From NCBI GenBank assembly GCA_030159075.1, contig BROG01000155.1:186001-250000 (forward strand): a stretch of DNA of 64,000 nucleotides, given 5' to 3'. A program made the translations under genes and the position numbers. Positions 59,630-64,000 of this stretch are shown in pieces (within the stretch, counting starts at the first letter, position 1; every line of letters begins with the position of its first letter). Below the pieces are notes generated by a model. It was not told the origin of the DNA. It ran no database searches and saw only the letters and a program-made list of their open reading frames with translations. This DNA is from Atrina japonica. Lineage: Eukaryota > Mollusca > Bivalvia > Pterioida > Pinnidae.

Positions 59630-60270
59630 AGGGGCATTAGCTGGGTTTTTTTTTCAAAATTTTACTACTTAGATTGATATGCAATAACAAAAAAAGGAGA
59701 TATAGACAGGAATAAAGAATCTTAAATTCCTATATATTTTGTGAAAAATGCTTGATAAGCGCCGGTTTAGCACTTTTTCACTTGCAATTGATTAACTCAA
59801 CCTTACTATTTGTATATGAATACAACACTGGACCTGACCTTATTTTCGCAAGATATATAGGAATAAAAGATATTGTATGCGCGTGTATAGCTCTTATTTG
59901 TTATTGTATATCAAGTACAAACAGTAAAGAGCCGACCTGGCTCAGTCGGTAGCGTGCTCAACTCTGGATCGTGAAGTCGTGAGTTCGAGTCCCCCCGGCG
60001 ACAGGTTGGTTTCCTGTATTTCGAATGAGACAGTAAAACCGGAGGTCCCGTGTCACAGTAGGTGTCGGCACGTTAAATAACCCTCACTGCTCAATGGCCG
60101 TAAGTGCCGAGCATAGGCCAAAATTTGAAGGCCTTCACCGTATTTGGTGACGTGTCCATATGAGTGAAATATTCTTGAGTGGGACGTTAAACAACAATAA
60201 ACAAACAAACAAACAGTAAAAGTAGAAAAAGTCAAAATAATGTTTTGGGTAAACACAGCTAATGACCCCT
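59630..60270. mobile_element. TIR-bounded MITE-like element carrying a SINE insertion
   Basis: The left end 'aggggcattagctgggttt' (59630) mirrors the right end 'aacacagctaatgacccct' (60270). Without the SINE and one target duplication the element is about 350 bp. It is the sibling of 55959-56594, but without the 68-bp repeats. Confidence 0.68.
59929..60208 (+). mobile_element. complete tRNA-derived SINE with 12-bp target duplication
   Basis: The head 'gagccgacctggctcagtcg' contains an A-box-like TGGCTCAGTCGG, and about 50 nt later there is a B-box-like GAGTTCGAGTCC. The body contains 'gtcccgtgtcacagtaggtg' and 'ccatatgagtgaaatattct', blocks of a kind conserved widely in molluscan SINEs. The tail is (AAAC)n-like. 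The flanks 'acaaacagtaaa' at 59917-59928 and 60209-60220 are identical, a clear target site duplication. The insertion is young enough to keep it. Confidence 0.92.
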
Positions 60271-60334
60271 TTGAATATAATTTTGTGGAATGTTTAAGTA
60301 GTAATATATCTCGTTTCGCATGCATATTGTGTGG

Positions 60335-60625
60335 ATATCTCCCAGCCCAACCGATATACCAGCGCGTGTTCAACATATGAACATTTCATTTACAGAGGTA
60401 CTCTGATTACCCATAAGTTGTTGTTTAACATTTCCCAAAATTTACGGTCGGTATAATGACTTTGTTTTGCAATTACAGTGCTTTTTGAGTGAAATGTGGA
60501 TTTTCCCTTTCGGTTGCGGTTGTTAGGTCGTCTTAAACATTGATGTAGGGGATTCATTCCTCAATTATTTAATTTTTAATAACCGTGGATTTACGGTGAT
60601 TGTGTTCGATCGACAGTGGAGACAT
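60335..60625 (+). mobile_element. PLE fragment: RT C-terminus plus start of 3' region, decayed
   Basis: 'cgatataccagcgcgtgttc', 'aacatatgaacatttcattt', 'atttacggtcggtataatga', 'cggttgcggttgttaggtcg', 'gttcgatcgacagtgg' follow the order of better copies, with many indels. The terminal hairpin region is missing. Confidence 0.8.
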
Positions 60626-63394
60626 GTTAAAGAAGCCTAATAACATTGCCATTGCCATTGTACAAGTCAATTCAACTATAGCTGGTGACATTGCCATGTA
60701 AAAGAAGCTTTCTTGGAAAGTCCAAAAACAACAATTTAATATAAACAAATCAAAATCTATAAATATTTGCTACAGACATTAAACATTCATAAAATGATTC
60801 TGTATTTCCACTGCAATTCACATCCTACAGCCGTACAGGCACGTGTATTTATATTTTTATCCACTTTTGGCTTACATTGATTTTTTTATTTTATTTCCTC
60901 ATCATCTCATTTAACAGTGCTGTTGAACATTGGACATAAACACTGAAATCAATTTATATATTTCCTTTACATCTTGTTCTAATGCTTAAGTTTCCATATG
61001 TTATCCTAATCTTATCTGTTTTGCTATAATTGACAAACCTGTCTTTGTTTCCATTTGTTCTCGTTAAGTTCGGTCGTTGTGTAGATGTCACCGCAATCAC
61101 TTCCAATCATTCAATATTTGGAATAAGATTCTATACCAAATTAATCTACGTTCATAGATAAACAGCTGATTTATAAATGTTGACCTAAAATGTCAGGAGA
61201 TTGTCATCAAGTATTACAACAAAAAGAGAAAATTTTGAGTGATACCTAGAACGAGACCAAAGTCATCATCTCATAAATAAACATTACAAATTCACAATTG
61301 TTACATCGATCAAACTGATATTTTCATAGTAGGACCACTTTATTAGATTATGACAATTCCCTGTACGCCACATTGGTTAAACATCAGGATTTTAACACTC
61401 CAATTTATCAAACAGTCGGCAACGTTCTGAATTGTTTTGCATATAAAATGACAAGGCAACAACATGTGATGTAATATTTGCACTACATTTTATTATTCCT
61501 TGTATAAGTAAGCAGAGTCGTGCAGCTTCTACCTTGTAAAAGCCGTCATTAAAATCCATCTTACTTATACATACAATAAAGTAATATGTGGCATAGATCA
61601 GAGTGACCGGTAATGAATTAATCTTCTGTGAGTAAGAATGGTATGATTTTAACTGTTATAATTTCATTGGATATATTCTATGTATGGTTAAAATTTAATT
61701 TGATAAAATAAATTGTACTCTTCGAATGATATTGTACTATGGTTAATCTTTTTCCTTCACGAACTTTTTTATACGAAAGTACGGTTGTTGTAGAAAAGAA
61801 ATAAGTAATTGTTTTAGAAGCATGGCTGCCATTACAAAGTGCTGATTTAAAATTTTGGTATAAGCAACACACTGTTTGGAATAGTCGATTATCAGATAAA
61901 AGATTTGGATAATATACGGTATATAAACACGGTAGATAATTTTACAATAAACTTTGTATAGTATATCCCTTAATAATATTTTTTACTTTTATTTCCCATC
62001 TCATATACCTTGATAAAACTGTGAAAAATTTTAATTATGAAAAAGTCAAAGGTTCGGTTTTGCAACCTTTTTAATGTTCTAGTCCTTATCGTGTGAAGAT
62101 AAAGGGTATGAAAGCAGTAACAGTACTCAAGTTTCCATGACGTTTGTAGCCCGCTACAGTTATTATCGTTACCATTTCTTAAGATATGCTAATTAATATA
62201 TGAACATGGATGACTAAGAAAATAGTTATGTACAGGGTGACAAATAACACAGTACGTCTTTTGGTCAGTTATTATTCCTTATTTGTCCACATAAATCTAT
62301 TTATTTCTGCAAATACAGGTGACTCTCGATGGCTCGAACGTCGAAGCCTCGAAGTTTTGTACAGGTCCCGATTTTTATCCTTCATAAATAAGTTAATTAA
62401 CCAGATAAATCGTGTTGTATCAATATATGTGTATAAATAACCTTTAGTACGTGTCATATATGTTATTTCATAGATCGGTACAGTTCTGCCAAGATTAATT
62501 GACACATATTTACTAACACAACGTCCCATAACAAGGGTGGCAAGTATATTTTTGGTACAGAAATATTAGAGCAACAGTACTGTATCGAATCAAAAGAATG
62601 TATAATGTTTAACCTGTGCATCCCTATTTAGGGGAAAGCATTATAGACTGTAATGTTCTGTGTAAGACAGAACATCAGCCATACCACTTTATCTTCGTGG
62701 ACAATTAAGACTGTAACAGCAAGGCATACATGTATAAATATACTTTATACCTACACATTTTCGCTCCCGTTTAAATTTAGCCATTTTCGACCTTAGATTA
62801 GAGGAACGAAATGAAAGGGAAAATTCCAGTCTAAATATCATCCGTAATGCACTGGTGATTTAAAGACGGGGTGAATATGTTTTCTGTCGCAAAAGGGCGA
62901 AAATAAGCAGGGCAAAAATTTTGTCAGGTACACATTAGTAAAATTACCATCATCTAGTTTGAAAGTAGTTTTTATATCTGACAACTTGAGAGTTCACAAT
63001 GGTCGCGTTCTATCAGACCTCACGGTCCAGACATATTATGGTTGTCATATTTAACGCATTTAGACACGAAAATAAAACTTCTTGACATTTATTGCAAAAA
63101 CATAACATTGTAAAACAGAAAATGCAAACAAATAAAACAACATTGTCTAATTAAATGACAGTTTTACTGCGATTCACTCGCATTAAAGGATCTAAAATAT
63201 AAACTATTTTTTAATTTTATCATACTTAAATTTGGATAAAACATAATGATAAAACCTTAATGTCATTTTGTCTAACCTCCCTCCATGTTTTACTATTTCT
63301 CCATCCATAAGATAATGCATCGTGATTCGTTAAGTTGTCGAATTGTTTTCTCTTTGAAATATAAAAAATACATATACTAAATTATTAGTCGTAA
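60626..63394. other. AT-rich noncoding stretch with a possible solo TIR
   Basis: At 62317-62357 'caggtgactctcgatggctc' followed by 'gaacgtcgaagcctcgaag' looks like the terminal repeat of a pogo/Tigger-type DNA transposon, with no mate seen. Nothing else is supported. Confidence 0.35.
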
Positions 63395-63560
63395 GAATAT
63401 TCAGGAGACAATATACAAATCAGGGTGAAATTGGATACACATGATGGAGTAAGCATTCCCTGTCAACTGGTCACATCTGCCGTGAGTCCACAGATAAATT
63501 CAAATGAACTAATTGAGGAACGAATCCTCATCATTATCGGTAAAAACGATTCACGCAAGT
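63395..63560 (-). mobile_element. PLE 3'-end fragment
   Basis: Antisense: 'tcaggagacaatatacaaat', 'ggagtaagcattccctgtca', 'actggtcacatctgccgtga', 'gtccacagataaattcaaat', 'gaggaacgaatcctcatc'. Diverged and lacking the hairpin block. Confidence 0.78.
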
Positions 63561-63856
63561 CCTGTCTCTATGAAACACAGAAGAAACAAATCTGTTTTGA
63601 ACTGCCTTATTTCATTTGTCTCTATAGTTGGCGATACAGCTACAAGGTTTTCTTAATTAAATCATAACTGATTTGCCATGGAATACGTTTGTTAACATCT
63701 CAAGAAATTAATTTAATAATATCATTCTGTGATATAAATTACATCGACTTCTGTCTGGAGAGATTTGTTGCAATCGGGAACTCAACTTGTATTCATCTAA
63801 TGTATATTTGTCTGCACATTGCTGGTTATTTATTGGGGAAATACTTTAATTGTCAA

Positions 63857-63860
<4 letters not shown>

Positions 63861-63914
<54 letters not shown>
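63861..63914. repeat. (CT)n microsatellite
   Basis: About 27 CT units. The Leu-Ser frame is an artefact. Confidence 0.97.
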
Positions 63915-63918
<4 letters not shown>

Positions 63919-64000
63919 GAAAAGAGAGTGTTTATGTGTCTATGTCAATTGTGCGAAAGAAAATGTATCTTTGTGATTAGAAAGGACTCTGTGTGTGTGT

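Noticed and set aside
59929..60003. tRNA gene call on the tRNA-like head
   Set aside because: It has A- and B-box-like motifs but continues into a repeated SINE body with a target duplication, so it is a SINE head rather than a functional tRNA gene.

Overview
The window is AT-rich eukaryotic, almost certainly metazoan, DNA. Intron-style splice sites, AATAAA signals, tRNA-derived SINEs, long microsatellites and very many degraded Penelope-like retroelement (PLE) fragments all fit an invertebrate. The SINE tail type and the PLE type (N-terminal GIY-YIG endonuclease, 'Naiad'-like) suggest a mollusc, most likely a bivalve. That identification is inference.

Host coding content is sparse. I can support a plus-strand terminal exon of an acidic, Ser-rich protein (3120-3884), one compact plus-strand gene for a single-pass membrane protein that resembles a KCNE-type potassium-channel beta subunit (17706-18047), and two phase-compatible exons plus a polyA signal of an unrecognised minus-strand gene (21248 down to 20267). 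Nearly all other open frames are shadows of repeats or chance.

Mobile DNA dominates. One PLE family has about 16 copies here, on both strands, mostly 5'-truncated and keeping only the 3' end. The best copy (31686-34920) has GIY-YIG, then linker, then reverse transcriptase. It sits inside a 34-bp tandem array that it splits, flanked by a 16-bp direct repeat, and carries three stop codons, one frameshift and a 49-bp deletion. Three TIR-bounded non-autonomous DNA elements are visible. Two have tandem repeats as their core (39-bp and 68-bp units) and the third holds a SINE with a clear 12-bp target duplication.

The most interesting signal is a small repeat carrying hammerhead ribozymes. At 43146-43550 two hammerhead motifs lie 359 nt apart in direct orientation, each with the CUGAUGA and GAA core, a 6-bp stem I and a very short palindromic stem III. 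This is the architecture of a retrozyme, a non-autonomous retroelement that yields a circular RNA. Decayed relatives occur at 17435 (inside a TIR element), 24933 (fused upstream of a PLE fragment), 29640 (next to another PLE fragment) and 43095 (inverted). The sequence just after the ribozyme resembles the 3' terminus of the PLE, which suggests, without proving it, that the PLE reverse transcriptase mobilises the ribozyme repeat.
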